38,319 nucleotides of DNA, taken from the NCBI GenBank assembly GCA_016932115.1, contig JAFGDM010000234.1, positions 1 to 38,319 on the forward strand. Direction: 5' to 3'. The position numbers and the translations under genes are program-made. This document shows positions 7,961 through 15,977 of the stretch, one piece after another. The notes beneath the pieces were generated by a model. It did no database searches and was not told where the DNA came from. It saw nothing but the letters and a program-made list of their open reading frames with translations. The stretch comes from Deltaproteobacteria bacterium (lineage in GTDB: Bacteria; Desulfobacterota; DSM-4660; Desulfatiglandales; HGW-15). Numbering within the stretch: position 1 is the first letter of the stretch; each line of letters begins with the position of its first letter.

Positions 7961-8950
7961 TTAGGACAATCCCTTAGGGCCTTCCCACGCGCACCAGCAA
8001 GAGACCTTGCGTGTTGGGCTCAACGAAACCAGGGACGGAGGCCGACGGCAGCATTCCCGGGCATTGCGGCATCTTGCTGAAAAAGCACACCCGGAAGGTG
8101 GACAAATCAAGTCCGGCGGCGCTCCTTCAATGGCAATCATACGTTCCGTCACTTCGTCGGGCCGAGGGGTTGCTCGGAGCAGCCCCTGTGTGTAAGGGTG
8201 CATTGGGTTTTCAAAGATATCCTCCGCCGGGCCTACTTCGACGATTTCCCCTGCGTACATCACGGCAACTCGGTGGCAAAGCTGAGCGATCACGCCTAGA
8301 TCATGAGTGATCATGATGACAGCGAGGTCGAGCCGCTGCTGCAGGTCGGCGAGAAGCTCCAGGATCTGGGCCTGAATGGTTACATCAAGTGCGGTAGTCG
8401 GCTCATCGGCGATAAGCAATCCAGGCTCGCAGGCCAGGGCCATGGCAATCATGACCCTCTGCCGCATGCCTCCGGAGAGCTCATGAGGATGCTGGTCCAT
8501 ACGCTTTTCAGGGGCACCGATATCAACGAGCTTCAGAAGTTCCACTGCCCGGCGACGCGCCTCTTTCTTCTTCATGCCCAAGTGGTGGTGCAACACCTCT
8601 GTGATCTGTGTGCCGACGGTAAAGAGCGGGTTCAAAGAAGTCATGGGATCTTGAAAAATCATGGCAATTTCCTTGCCACGAGTCATTCGAGTCAGCTCTT
8701 TGCCGTCGGGCCCGAAAAAGGAGCGTCCCTTCCACCGAATGTCGCCGCCTACTATTTCTCCAGGTGTTGTAATGAGGCCCATGACCGCCTGGACGGTAAC
8801 GCTTTTCCCTGATCCGGACTCTCCTACTATTCCAAGGGTTTCGCCGTATTCAAGATGGAGGCTGACCCCTCGGGCGCCATGAACGATCCCGGTCCGGGTT
8901 GTGAAATCAACAAAGAGGTTCTCGATTTCCAGGAGCGACCCGGCACTCAT
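7961..8950 (-). CDS. Oligopeptide/dipeptide ABC transporter ATP-binding protein, OppD/DppD-type
   Basis: This is the first ATPase subunit of the importer and pairs with the OppF-type protein to power uptake. In 329 residues it shows Walker [12 protein letters not shown], the Q-loop [12 protein letters not shown], the signature [15 protein letters not shown], Walker [13 protein letters not shown] and ITHDLGV. The oligo_HPY tail ([11 protein letters not shown]) ends with a cysteine-rich segment ([15 protein letters not shown] and CWC). Its ATG overlaps the stop of the permease gene before it by four bases (ATGA), which indicates translational coupling. The paired sequence features are typical of Opp/Dpp rather than of Nik or sugar importers. 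The peptide or other solute carried cannot be read from the sequence. Confidence 0.93.
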   Translation of the reverse strand: MSAGSLLEIENLFVDFTTRTGIVHGARGVSLHLEYGETLGIVGESGSGKSVTVQAVMGLITTPGEIVGGDIRWKGRSFFGPDGKELTRMTRGKEIAMIFQDPMTSLNPLFTVGTQITEVLHHHLGMKKKEARRRAVELLKLVDIGAPEKRMDQHPHELSGGMRQRVMIAMALACEPGLLIADEPTTALDVTIQAQILELLADLQQRLDLAVIMITHDLGVIAQLCHRVAVMYAGEIVEVGPAEDIFENPMHPYTQGLLRATPRPDEVTERMIAIEGAPPDLICPPSGCAFSARCRNARECCRRPPSLVSLSPTRKVSCWCAWEGPKGLS

Positions 8951-9918
8951 GCTCCAGCCCCCTCCTTTCTCCTATGTTTTCGCTTGAGGGCAGCCATTTG
9001 GCGGGCGAATTGTTTTTCTCGTTCCTGGGGGTCGGAGATTAAACGCATCCAACTAGCCACCAAATTAATGGCAAGCACTGTGATGGAGATGGCGATGCCG
9101 GGGAAGGTTACAAGCCACCAGGCCCGAAACATATAGTCTTTTCCTGCAGCTACGTCCAGTCCCCAGGAGGTGGCGGGCGGCTGGATACCGAGCCCCAAGA
9201 AGGATAGAGCCGCCTCAGCCAGCACGATCCGTGCGAATTCCAAAATGGCGAGGGTGAGGAGGGGCGAAGTCAGGTTGGGTAGGATATGGCGAAAGATGAC
9301 CCTCCGGCTGTTGCAGCCCAGAATTTCAGCGGCTTCCACATAAGCGGTTTCCCTGACCGAGAGAACCGCACTTCGTGTCATGCGGCCGTACACCATCCAA
9401 CCGTTGAAGGAGAGCACGAGGATAACCGTAATCAGACTCGGTCCGATCACGGCAAGGATGATCAGAGCTAGGAGAAGGCCGGGGAAGGCTACCTGGGTAT
9501 CGATCCATCGCATGATGAAGCTGTCCACACGGCCCCGAAAGTACCCTGCTATAAGCCCGAGCACCGTGCCGAAGACCCCTGCTGCAAAAACCACAGTGGC
9601 GCCTACGATAAGGGATACCCTCGACCCGTAAATCACCCGGGAAAGCACGTCACGGCCCAGGTGGTCGGTGCCGAAGATGTGATTCCAACTGCCGTTTGGA
9701 CTCCAGGCAGGAGGTTTGAGTCTTGCCATGAGATCTTGGTCCGCCGGGTGGTGGGGTGCCAACAAGGGGGCCGCAAAAGCCATAAAAAGTAGAGCACAAA
9801 TCAGCATCATGCCTATAAAGCCTGCCTTGTCGCGCCAAAGTTCCAGCAACAGGTTTTGAAGCCTTTGGAAGCGTTCCTGCCAGGTGATTTTCCAGATTTT
9901 TTCAGCAGATGATTCCAT
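8947..9918 (-). CDS. Peptide-type ABC transporter permease, DppC/OppC family
   Basis: This is the second inner-membrane permease of the importer, of 323 residues. It has a cytoplasmic N-terminus, a first helix around IGMMLICALLFMAFAAPLLAP, the periplasmic FGTDHLGRDVLSRVIYGSR block typical of DppC, and five further helices. The EAA loop that contacts the ATPases is EAAEILGCNSRRVIFRHILP. An in-frame TTG at 9927 would lengthen the product by three residues, but the ATG at 9918 lies one base after the stop of the DppB-type gene and is the simpler choice. The close packing of all five genes supports a single transcript. Confidence 0.93.
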   Translation of the reverse strand: MESSAEKIWKITWQERFQRLQNLLLELWRDKAGFIGMMLICALLFMAFAAPLLAPHHPADQDLMARLKPPAWSPNGSWNHIFGTDHLGRDVLSRVIYGSRVSLIVGATVVFAAGVFGTVLGLIAGYFRGRVDSFIMRWIDTQVAFPGLLLALIILAVIGPSLITVILVLSFNGWMVYGRMTRSAVLSVRETAYVEAAEILGCNSRRVIFRHILPNLTSPLLTLAILEFARIVLAEAALSFLGLGIQPPATSWGLDVAAGKDYMFRAWWLVTFPGIAISITVLAINLVASWMRLISDPQEREKQFARQMAALKRKHRRKEGAGA

Positions 9919-9919
9919 T

Positions 9920-10840
9920 TCAAGCAAGCTTCAATCGCGGATCGATTAGGGTGTAAACGAAATCCATGATTATATTGATGACCACCACGACAAGGGCCAC
10001 CGTAAAAACGATGGCTTGCAAAAGAATCAGGTCCTCCCGCTCAATGGCCTGCATTGCGGTGAGCCCCAAACCTGGCCAGGCAAAGACCGTTTCAACCACC
10101 ACCGAGTATCCCGCAACGGCGCGGATCAGCTCCCACCCGCACAGAGTGACCACTGGCAAAGAAGCATTACGCAAGGCATGAACACCTACTACACGGTAAA
10201 AAGGCAAGCCCTTGGCCGTGCATGTCTTGACGTATTGCCGGTTGAGTTCATCGATCATGGAGGAGCGAACGATCATCACCAGTCTGGCCAGGGCCGGCAA
10301 GGCCATGGTAATCGCGGGAAGGATAATATGTGCAGGCGAATCAACGCCTGATGTTGGCAACCAACGCAGTTGCACGGCAAAAACAACAATGAGAAGCAGG
10401 CCCAGCCAGAACTGGGGGATCGATAACCCGATGAGACTGATGAAAACCGTGAACCGATCGGAGACCCCCCCCGGTTTCAAAGAGGCGATGATCCCGAGTG
10501 GAATTGAGAGCGCAAAAGCCAGGCCGATACCGAGGAAGGCAAGAGCAAGGGTCAGGGGCAATTTTTCCAACACAATCGTCATAGCCGGACGATGTTGCCA
10601 GAGAGAGTTGCCGAAATTCAGGCCGGCCATGTCCGTCATGAAGTCAATGAACTGAACCCATATGGGCCGGTCCAGGCCAAGCTGCTTTTCAAAAGCCGCA
10701 CGCTGCTCAATTGTGGCTTCCAGGGGGAGCATGACCTTGACCGGGTCCCCCACCATTCGCGTAATCACAAACACGAAAACGGTCACGCCGAAAATGACGA
10801 TTATGCCGTGCCCGAAACGCTTCAGAATGTACCGGCCCAT
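9920..10840 (-). CDS. Peptide-type ABC transporter permease, DppB/OppB family
   Basis: This is the first inner-membrane permease of the importer, of 306 residues. The N-terminal MGRYILKRFGHGIIVIFGVT segment is the usual DppB opening. It is followed by the VGDPVKVMLP block, the GLDRPIWVQF loop and about six helices. The EAA loop (YVKTCTAKGLPFYRVVGVHALRNA) is conserved. It starts 9 nt after the stop of the binding-protein gene and its own stop abuts the next permease start. Confidence 0.93.
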   Translation of the reverse strand: MGRYILKRFGHGIIVIFGVTVFVFVITRMVGDPVKVMLPLEATIEQRAAFEKQLGLDRPIWVQFIDFMTDMAGLNFGNSLWQHRPAMTIVLEKLPLTLALAFLGIGLAFALSIPLGIIASLKPGGVSDRFTVFISLIGLSIPQFWLGLLLIVVFAVQLRWLPTSGVDSPAHIILPAITMALPALARLVMIVRSSMIDELNRQYVKTCTAKGLPFYRVVGVHALRNASLPVVTLCGWELIRAVAGYSVVVETVFAWPGLGLTAMQAIEREDLILLQAIVFTVALVVVVINIIMDFVYTLIDPRLKLA

Positions 10841-10849
10841 GAAGGTCTC

Positions 10850-12328
10850 TTATTTGTTAACGGTCATTTCACCCACAAGCATTTTAGCATCCACTCGGGC
10901 CGCCCACTCCACGTGTTTGCTGACACCATAGACGTCCTCGATATTGAGAAGCCAGACAAAGTAGGCCTGCTCATGAGCGCGTTTGACGGCCTGATGGTAA
11001 AGGGCGCTGCGCTTGCCCGGATCCGTTTCCGTTCGAGCTGCGTCGATTAATGACGCCAGCTCCTTGTCGGTATTGGATGAACCGATACCACCCGCCTTGT
11101 AGTAGGCCGAAAAGCTCTTGTCCGCATCCATCAATTCATTGGAGCTCACAACAAAGATGGCGTCAGCCCGTGTCTTGCGATCAAAGAGACGGTTCAGGTA
11201 TTCGTTGAACTCAAAGATCCGGACCTTGGATTTAATGCCGACTTTGTCCCAGAAGGCGGCGACCGCCTCAACCATCTCGCGGTCCTTGAGCCATCGGCCT
11301 GCGGTCCCGATTACCTCTACCGTAACCCCTGCAGCGCCGGCCTCTTTGAGGAGGGCTCCGGCTTTCTCTGGGTTATAGGGGTATGCCTGAACATCCTTAT
11401 TAAATCCGAAAAAGGACGGGCTAAGCAACTGGCCCGGAGATATCTGTGCAAAACCTTCGAACAGGCCCTCTGCCAGAGCTTTTTTGTCAACCGCATAGTT
11501 CAAGGCTTGGCGTACTCGCACATCTTTGGTCGGGCCGGCATCTGCGTGAAGGATGATAATCGGAAATTCGAGGCCCATGACATGGATCGCCTTAGGCACC
11601 TGGTCTTTGAATTCAGGGAGCAAATTTGTGATTACGTCGAATTCCCCCGCTTTCAGTCCGGCCAGGCGTGTGCCCGGGTCTGAGACAAATCGGTAAGTCA
11701 CCTTTCTTATTTGCGGCTTGTCGCCCCAGTATGCCTGGTTTTTTTCCAGGATGATGTTCTGTCCACGATTCCATCTAACGAATCTGTAAGGTCCTGTTCC
11801 CACGGGTTTCTCAGCAAATTTGGCATCTTTTGAATGGGATGGAGGGACAATTTTCATCCAGTAGAGCCGGGAGAGAAGGATGGGGTCCGGCCCATCGGTA
11901 AAAACCTTGACAGTCAGATCATCAACCTTTTGGGCGTCCTTGATGGTATTAAAAAAAGACATTTGTTCGGAATTGAATTGGGGGTCGATGATGCGTTTGA
12001 TGCTGTAGACCACCGCATCCGCATTGAAAGGTTCGCCGTTTTGGAAGGTGATACCGGGACGCAGTTTGACTTCCCACGACGAGCTGTCTAGAAGCCGTGG
12101 CTCCGCCGCCGCAAGACCCGGTAAAAGGGTACCGTCGGGCTTTCGGGCCATGAGGGTTTCGTAAATGTTGTCGTTGACGGCCCGCTCGCCGCCATCTTCT
12201 CTAAGCTGAGGATCAAGGGTGGTCGGTTCGGAACCCAGGGCGATAACGATTTCCTGGGCTTGAGCGTAAACAGGTCCGACCAAACAAAGCATCAAGCCGG
12301 TAAGAAGTAAACGTCTCATTCTGTTCAT
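10850..12328 (-). CDS. Periplasmic solute-binding protein of the peptide ABC importer (SBP_bac_5)
   Basis: This is the receptor that delivers solute to the DppB/DppC-type permeases. The 492-residue precursor has a signal peptide (MNRMRRLLLTGLMLCLVGPV, then YAQAQ), probably cut after an Ala near residue 22-24. The mature part begins IVIALGSEPTTLDPQL and keeps the family signature region near W-V-KLRPGITFQNGEPFNADAVVYSI, the GTGPYRFVRW block and VRVRQALNYAVDKKAL. A textbook AGGAGG lies 6 nt before the ATG at 12328. It is the first gene of the five-gene operon and has a strong promoter upstream. Binding proteins of this family carry peptides, opines, nickel chelates or other small molecules, and I cannot tell which applies here. 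Confidence 0.93.
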   Translation of the reverse strand: MNRMRRLLLTGLMLCLVGPVYAQAQEIVIALGSEPTTLDPQLREDGGERAVNDNIYETLMARKPDGTLLPGLAAAEPRLLDSSSWEVKLRPGITFQNGEPFNADAVVYSIKRIIDPQFNSEQMSFFNTIKDAQKVDDLTVKVFTDGPDPILLSRLYWMKIVPPSHSKDAKFAEKPVGTGPYRFVRWNRGQNIILEKNQAYWGDKPQIRKVTYRFVSDPGTRLAGLKAGEFDVITNLLPEFKDQVPKAIHVMGLEFPIIILHADAGPTKDVRVRQALNYAVDKKALAEGLFEGFAQISPGQLLSPSFFGFNKDVQAYPYNPEKAGALLKEAGAAGVTVEVIGTAGRWLKDREMVEAVAAFWDKVGIKSKVRIFEFNEYLNRLFDRKTRADAIFVVSSNELMDADKSFSAYYKAGGIGSSNTDKELASLIDAARTETDPGKRSALYHQAVKRAHEQAYFVWLLNIEDVYGVSKHVEWAARVDAKMLVGEMTVNK

Positions 12329-12341
12329 GGATATCCTCCTT

Positions 12342-12353
12342 TGATGATCATCA
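12342..12353. promoter_or_regulatory. Palindrome in the leader of the peptide ABC operon
   Basis: TGATGATCATCA is a perfect 12-bp palindrome between the -10 box and the ribosome-binding site of the binding-protein gene. It could be an operator or have no role. Confidence 0.25.
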
Positions 12354-12387
12354 TGGATTTCTTAAGGTGCGGAAGAGATGCATGCTT

Positions 12388-12416
12388 TTTATATGAGAAG
12401 CTGCAGAATGTGTCAA
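12388..12416 (-). promoter_or_regulatory. Strong sigma-70 promoter of the peptide ABC operon
   Basis: Read on the minus strand, TTGACA (12416-12411) and TATAAA (12393-12388) are separated by 17 nt. This is close to perfect consensus. It lies about 60 nt before the start codon of the binding-protein gene and back to back with the promoter of the LarA homologue. Confidence 0.75.
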
Positions 12417-12457
12417 GAAATTGAAGGGGGCACCGGGAGTGAAGCACAAATACCTAC

Positions 12458-12485
12458 TTGACACGCAAACCCTGTTTTTTATAAG
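12458..12485 (+). promoter_or_regulatory. Strong sigma-70 promoter of the LarA-homologue gene
   Basis: TTGACA (12458-12463) and TATAAG (12480-12485) are separated by 16 nt, and the -10 lies 25 nt before the GTG start. Its -35 is 41 nt from the -35 of the divergent ABC operon promoter, so a regulator bound between them could act on both. Confidence 0.7.
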
Positions 12486-12510
12486 CCTTTAATAAGAGGA
12501 GAAGACGATC

Positions 12511-13767
12511 GTGGAGATAGGCATACCCTGTGGGCGTGAAGAATTCCGCTTGGTGCTTCCACCAGAGGCGGAAATCTTGGAATCATGCCATATGCCGGCA
12601 GTGAGCAACCCGGAACTGGCTGTGGAGGCCGTCCTGAGAAATCCTATTGACAGCCTTTCCCTTGCAGAGCTGTCTAAGGGTCGGAAAAGCGCTTGTGTGG
12701 TCATTTCGGACGTCACCCGACCGGTTCCCAATCGAGTGATTCTTCCGCCCCTTCTCAGGACATTGGAGTCTGCCGGAATGGACCGGAGCAGGATCACCAT
12801 CCTTATCGCGACCGGCACACACCGGCCCAATGTGGAGGAGGAATTGGTGAATCTAGTAGGCGACGAAATCGCCGCGAATTACCGGGTGGTCAACCATGAT
12901 TGCCGTAACGCGCGTGTTCACCGCCGAATCGGCGAGCTGGAAGGTGCACCGATTGAAATCAATTCCATTTATCTCGATGCGGATTTAAAGATCCTGACAG
13001 GCCTCATCGAGCCTCATCCTTACGCCGGTTATTCGGGCGGCGCAAAAAGTATCCTTCCGGGCCTATCGAGCTTCGAGACGATGAAATTCATGCATTCTTT
13101 CAAAATGATCGCGCACCGGGAAGTCGCCAACTGCATCTTGGAGGGAAACCCATTTCACCGGGCCACTCTTGAGGCAGCCCGGTTGGCAGGCGTGGATTTT
13201 GTGGTGAATGCCGTCATCAACAAAGAGAAGCGCTTGGCCGGCATATTCGCGGGGAGCCTCCATGGGGCTCACCGTGGCGGCTGCCGCATGGTGGAAAAAT
13301 GCTCAATCGTCGGCATCTCTAAGCCTGCGGATCTGGTGGTCACTTCCGGAGGTGGGGCTCCGATTGACGCGACATTTTATCAGTGCGGGAAAGGCCTGCT
13401 TGGTGCAAAGGCTGTGGTAAGGCCGGGCGGGGCGGTGATCATGCTCTGCGGCTGTGAACAAGGGATCGGCAGTGATACCTTCACTGAACTTGTGGGAGCC
13501 TGCAAAACCATGGAAGCTTTCTCTCAGATCTATGCAGACCCCGAGAATTTTGTCACGGACCAGTGGGCCGTCCAATCTTATCTTCAGGTTTTGCAACACA
13601 TGGGCCCTGTATTTGTCTATTCCCCAAGGCTTACCAAAGAGCAACTGAGTTCCCTGGGCGTTCAAAAAATCTATGACGTCCGGAAGGAATTAGACGCGCT
13701 CTTAAAAAGCTTTCCGCGGGTGGCTGCCATCCCAGAAGGACCTTATGTCGTGGGTTTAAGAAATTGA
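12511..13767 (+). CDS. LarA-family nickel-pincer hydroxyacid racemase/epimerase homologue
   Basis: This is a cytosolic member of the lactate racemase (LarA, DUF2088) superfamily, whose enzymes invert the chiral centre of 2-hydroxy acids using a nickel-pincer nucleotide. In 418 residues it has SDVTRPVP, ATGTHRPN with His104, EPHPYAGYSGGAKSILPG with His169 and Lys179, and MHSF with His195. Their spacing equals that of His108, His174, Lys184 and His200 of Lactobacillus LarA, including the lysine that tethers the cofactor. The enzyme therefore looks catalytically competent. The start is GTG, with AGGAGAAG about 8 nt upstream. The cofactor-making larB, larC and larE genes are absent from the window and must lie elsewhere. 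Neighbours are a divergent peptide-type ABC importer and a downstream TRAP transporter. The substrate may be a hydroxy acid other than lactate. Confidence 0.88.
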   Translation: MEIGIPCGREEFRLVLPPEAEILESCHMPAVSNPELAVEAVLRNPIDSLSLAELSKGRKSACVVISDVTRPVPNRVILPPLLRTLESAGMDRSRITILIATGTHRPNVEEELVNLVGDEIAANYRVVNHDCRNARVHRRIGELEGAPIEINSIYLDADLKILTGLIEPHPYAGYSGGAKSILPGLSSFETMKFMHSFKMIAHREVANCILEGNPFHRATLEAARLAGVDFVVNAVINKEKRLAGIFAGSLHGAHRGGCRMVEKCSIVGISKPADLVVTSGGGAPIDATFYQCGKGLLGAKAVVRPGGAVIMLCGCEQGIGSDTFTELVGACKTMEAFSQIYADPENFVTDQWAVQSYLQVLQHMGPVFVYSPRLTKEQLSSLGVQKIYDVRKELDALLKSFPRVAAIPEGPYVVGLRN

Positions 13768-13852
13768 AGATCGAAGCACCCTCTTCACCCATCTACGGAT
13801 AACTCGCTGTGTTTTCACTATAACGTCCAATCGACTCGTAAAAAAAAAAGGG

Positions 13853-13905
13853 GTAGCAATTTAGCTTTTTTAAAAATCGCAAGCATCAGGCATGGGGATC
13901 TCTCT
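13853..13905 (+). repeat. One-ended copy of the dispersed intergenic repeat
   Basis: Bases here match the left arm of the palindromic element at 28741-28797: AGCAATTTAGC, then AAAAATCGCAAGCATCAGG, then CATGGGGATCTCTCTT, with few differences. Similarity ends abruptly after CTCTCTT, and no matching right arm is visible nearby. It may be a truncated element or a solo end. Confidence 0.65.
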
Positions 13906-14177
13906 TCACCAACCACCTCAAGCCCTTTCGCCTCTATCCTTACCATATTGAGGTACCGATATATGGAAGACACTGAATCAGATTGCTGTCTGTTTCCACA
14001 GCCGTCGCATGATAACGATCCTCCCGGTATGCACCCTTCCGGTTCTTCCTCTGATTGAATTCCTTACCGATCTTTCCTGCAATCAAATGCATGGAATCGA
14101 TATCTTTTCGGCAAAAAATAAGTCAAGGAAAAGGTTTGTTTTTCACTGCAATTATGATATGTCTTTGTTCCATGGAG

Positions 14178-14208
14178 TGTCCGGACAAAACTCATTTGCT
14201 GCCGGACA
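14178..14208. promoter_or_regulatory. Candidate operator upstream of the TRAP operon
   Basis: TGTCCGGACA (14178-14187) is a perfect 10-bp palindrome. CCGGACA recurs at 14202-14208, exactly 21 nt (two helical turns) after its first occurrence at 14181. A possible promoter TTGCTG (14196-14201) with AGAATA (14219-14224), 17 nt apart, overlaps the second copy. The regulator is unknown. Confidence 0.4.
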
Positions 14209-14313
14209 TTACTTGTAAAGAATAATGCATTATGGAAGGGAGATTAACCCGGAATGGAATCGAACTCGGCGCTATTCATTTTTAAACCATTAAATTAACA
14301 GAGGAGGGGAAAA

Positions 14314-15321
14314 ATGAAAAGGAAACTTGTGTCAATCCTGGTAGGAGTATTATTAATCGCCGGCTTGGTTGAAATAGGTCATCTGTCCGCAGCTTCGGCA
14401 GCAGAGCTTACCCTGAGTCACATGGCACCCGCAGGTTCCATATTGGATAAACAACTTTCAGCCTGGGCGGAAAAAGTCAAAAAAGACAGCAACGGCAAAC
14501 TGAGTATCCGTATATTCCCGGGTGCAACCTTAATCAATCCTTTCGAGACCTTCACCGGTATCGAAAAGGGCATTGCCGATCTGGGCTCGAGCTATCGGTA
14601 TTCCAGGGCCGGAGCCGAGCTAACCGGCCTTATTTCCATGTTTCTGGCCGGTGTACCTGATTCCGCTTCCGGTTCAAGAATAGTGGCCGAGGTCTGGAAA
14701 AACTTTCCAGAGGCACGAAACGAATGGCAAACCGTCAAGGTTCTATGGGTTAACTCCTCGGGGCCTGCTGTGGTTGCAGCCACCAGACCAGTCCGCACCA
14801 TGGCCGATCTAAAAGGACTGGAACTTAGGACGCCGGTTCCTGAAGCAGCCGATGCGCTGCGATTACTCGGCGGAACTCCGGTAAGCATGACTTCTGCCGA
14901 CATGGTGATTGGCATTAAGAGGGGCACTGTACATGGCGGTCTGGTTTTCAAAGAAGCCATCGAGTCCTTTAAACTTCCAGTAAAATACGTGACTGAATTC
15001 GGCATGTATCAATCTTCAAATTGGTTCCTGGTTATGAACCTCGACAGCTGGAATAAGCTGCCCGCAGACCTCCAGAAAGTAATAGATGACAGTCTTGAAT
15101 GGGGTAGAAATGAATCGATCAAGGCTTTTGATGCTGCGGATGCGTCCGCTGTTGAATACGGAAAGAAGCAGGGAATGGAGTTCATAAAGCTGTCAGCGGA
15201 AGAAGAGGCCAGGTGGTTCGAAATCGTAGACAGGAATAACAGAAAACATGCGGCAGACCTTGATGCGAAAGGGTACCCCGCAACCAAAGTTCTTGAATTT
15301 ATAAATAAAATCAGGAAATAA
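14314..15321 (+). CDS. dctP: TRAP transporter periplasmic substrate-binding protein, DctP family
   Basis: This is the receptor of a tripartite ATP-independent periplasmic transporter, which typically carries dicarboxylates, sugar acids or other organic acids. The 335-residue precursor has a signal peptide with likely cleavage after ASAA near residue 30. The mature protein begins LTLSHMAPAGSILDKQLSAW and shows the family FPGATLINPFE block. The GLELRTP motif contains Arg172, the position that in DctP proteins usually pairs with the substrate carboxylate. GAGGAGGGG precedes the ATG by about 5 nt. It heads the DctP-Q-M operon and is followed by a hairpin that may set its expression above that of the membrane parts. 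The LarA homologue 546 nt upstream makes a 2-hydroxy acid a plausible cargo, but this is only inference. Confidence 0.92.
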   Translation: MKRKLVSILVGVLLIAGLVEIGHLSAASAAELTLSHMAPAGSILDKQLSAWAEKVKKDSNGKLSIRIFPGATLINPFETFTGIEKGIADLGSSYRYSRAGAELTGLISMFLAGVPDSASGSRIVAEVWKNFPEARNEWQTVKVLWVNSSGPAVVAATRPVRTMADLKGLELRTPVPEAADALRLLGGTPVSMTSADMVIGIKRGTVHGGLVFKEAIESFKLPVKYVTEFGMYQSSNWFLVMNLDSWNKLPADLQKVIDDSLEWGRNESIKAFDAADASAVEYGKKQGMEFIKLSAEEEARWFEIVDRNNRKHAADLDAKGYPATKVLEFINKIRK

Positions 15322-15334
15322 CAACAAATTAGAC

Positions 15335-15372
15335 GAGTTATGCTGCGATTTTTCCAACCCGCAGCATAACTC
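15335..15372 (+). terminator. Intercistronic hairpin between dctP and dctQ
   Basis: GAGTTATGCTGCG (15335-15347) pairs perfectly with CGCAGCATAACTC (15360-15372) across a 12-nt loop. No T-run follows, so it is more likely an mRNA-stabilising element or leaky attenuator than a full terminator. Confidence 0.6.
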
Positions 15373-15496
15373 CGAAATATCGCCTTGCGGCAATACATGT
15401 AACGCCAACCCTTTGGTGTTCTGTTTCCGGCTCCCGCATCAGCGAGGAAGCGCCGGGCTTCATCGTAGGATGCTTTTTTTAAAAGGGGGTTGCTCT

Positions 15497-15976
15497 GTGC
15501 TCTACTGGTTAAAATCTGCGGTAAAGAAGGCTCCTCTTATCATATCATCCATTTCATTAGTTTTTATGATGCTTGTCGTTGTCGTCCACGTTGTGGGGAG
15601 GAACTTATTCAACGCACCACTCTATGGCGGTGTAGAAATAATCAGTTTATCCGGAGTTGTGCTCATATCCTTCGCATTAGGATATACACAACTGCAAAAA
15701 GGCCATATTGCAGTTGAAGTTCTGGTTACCAGGTTGCCCGAGTCACTCCGGATACCACTCGCCGTTTTTGCATTGGTCGCCAGCTTGATCACTGGCGCAC
15801 TTTTAATCTGGGGTGCCATTGACTATTTTTGGGATGCGATCATTAAACGGGGTTCGTACACTCTTGTGCTTCACCTCCCTTCAGCCCCGTTCAGATTTGT
15901 CTGGGTATTGGGCTGTGCCGCATTGTGGGGATATTTCCTATATGACTTCATTCAGATTCTGCGAAGGGTAAAATGA
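15497..15976 (+). CDS. dctQ: TRAP transporter small permease, DctQ family
   Basis: This is the four-helix small membrane subunit of the TRAP transporter. The 159-residue product begins VLYWLKSAVKKAPLI and shows the family segments VVHVVGRNLFNAPLYGGVEI, FALGYTQLQKGHIAVEVL and FIQILRRVK at the end. An open frame runs back to 15413. I chose the GTG at 15497 because AAAGGGGG lies 7 nt upstream and the resulting length is the usual one for DctQ. Its stop is one base before the TTG start of dctM. It works with DctP and DctM, using an ion gradient rather than ATP. Confidence 0.9.
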   Translation: MLYWLKSAVKKAPLIISSISLVFMMLVVVVHVVGRNLFNAPLYGGVEIISLSGVVLISFALGYTQLQKGHIAVEVLVTRLPESLRIPLAVFALVASLITGALLIWGAIDYFWDAIIKRGSYTLVLHLPSAPFRFVWVLGCAALWGYFLYDFIQILRRVK

Positions 15977-15977
15977 T

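Larger units (their letters stand above)
13768..14313. other. Long intergenic region before the TRAP operon
   Basis: No convincing gene lies in these 546 nt. A 69-codon open frame at 14009-14218 has no ribosome-binding site and no recognisable similarity. The region holds a ten-A run near 13840-13850, a partial copy of a dispersed repeat (13853-13905), and a palindrome plus direct repeat (14178-14208) that may be an operator for the TRAP genes. Confidence 0.55.

Noticed and set aside
6846-12328. Reading the ABC operon as a nickel (Nik) importer serving LarA
   Set aside because: Both ATPases are longer than NikD/NikE and carry the oligo_HPY tail with cysteines of Opp/Dpp proteins. The binding protein gives no specific NikA sign. 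Kept only as a possibility in the LarA finding.
14009-14218. 69-codon open frame before the TRAP operon
   Set aside because: No ribosome-binding site, no recognisable motif, and cysteine/leucine-rich random composition. It also spans the candidate operator.
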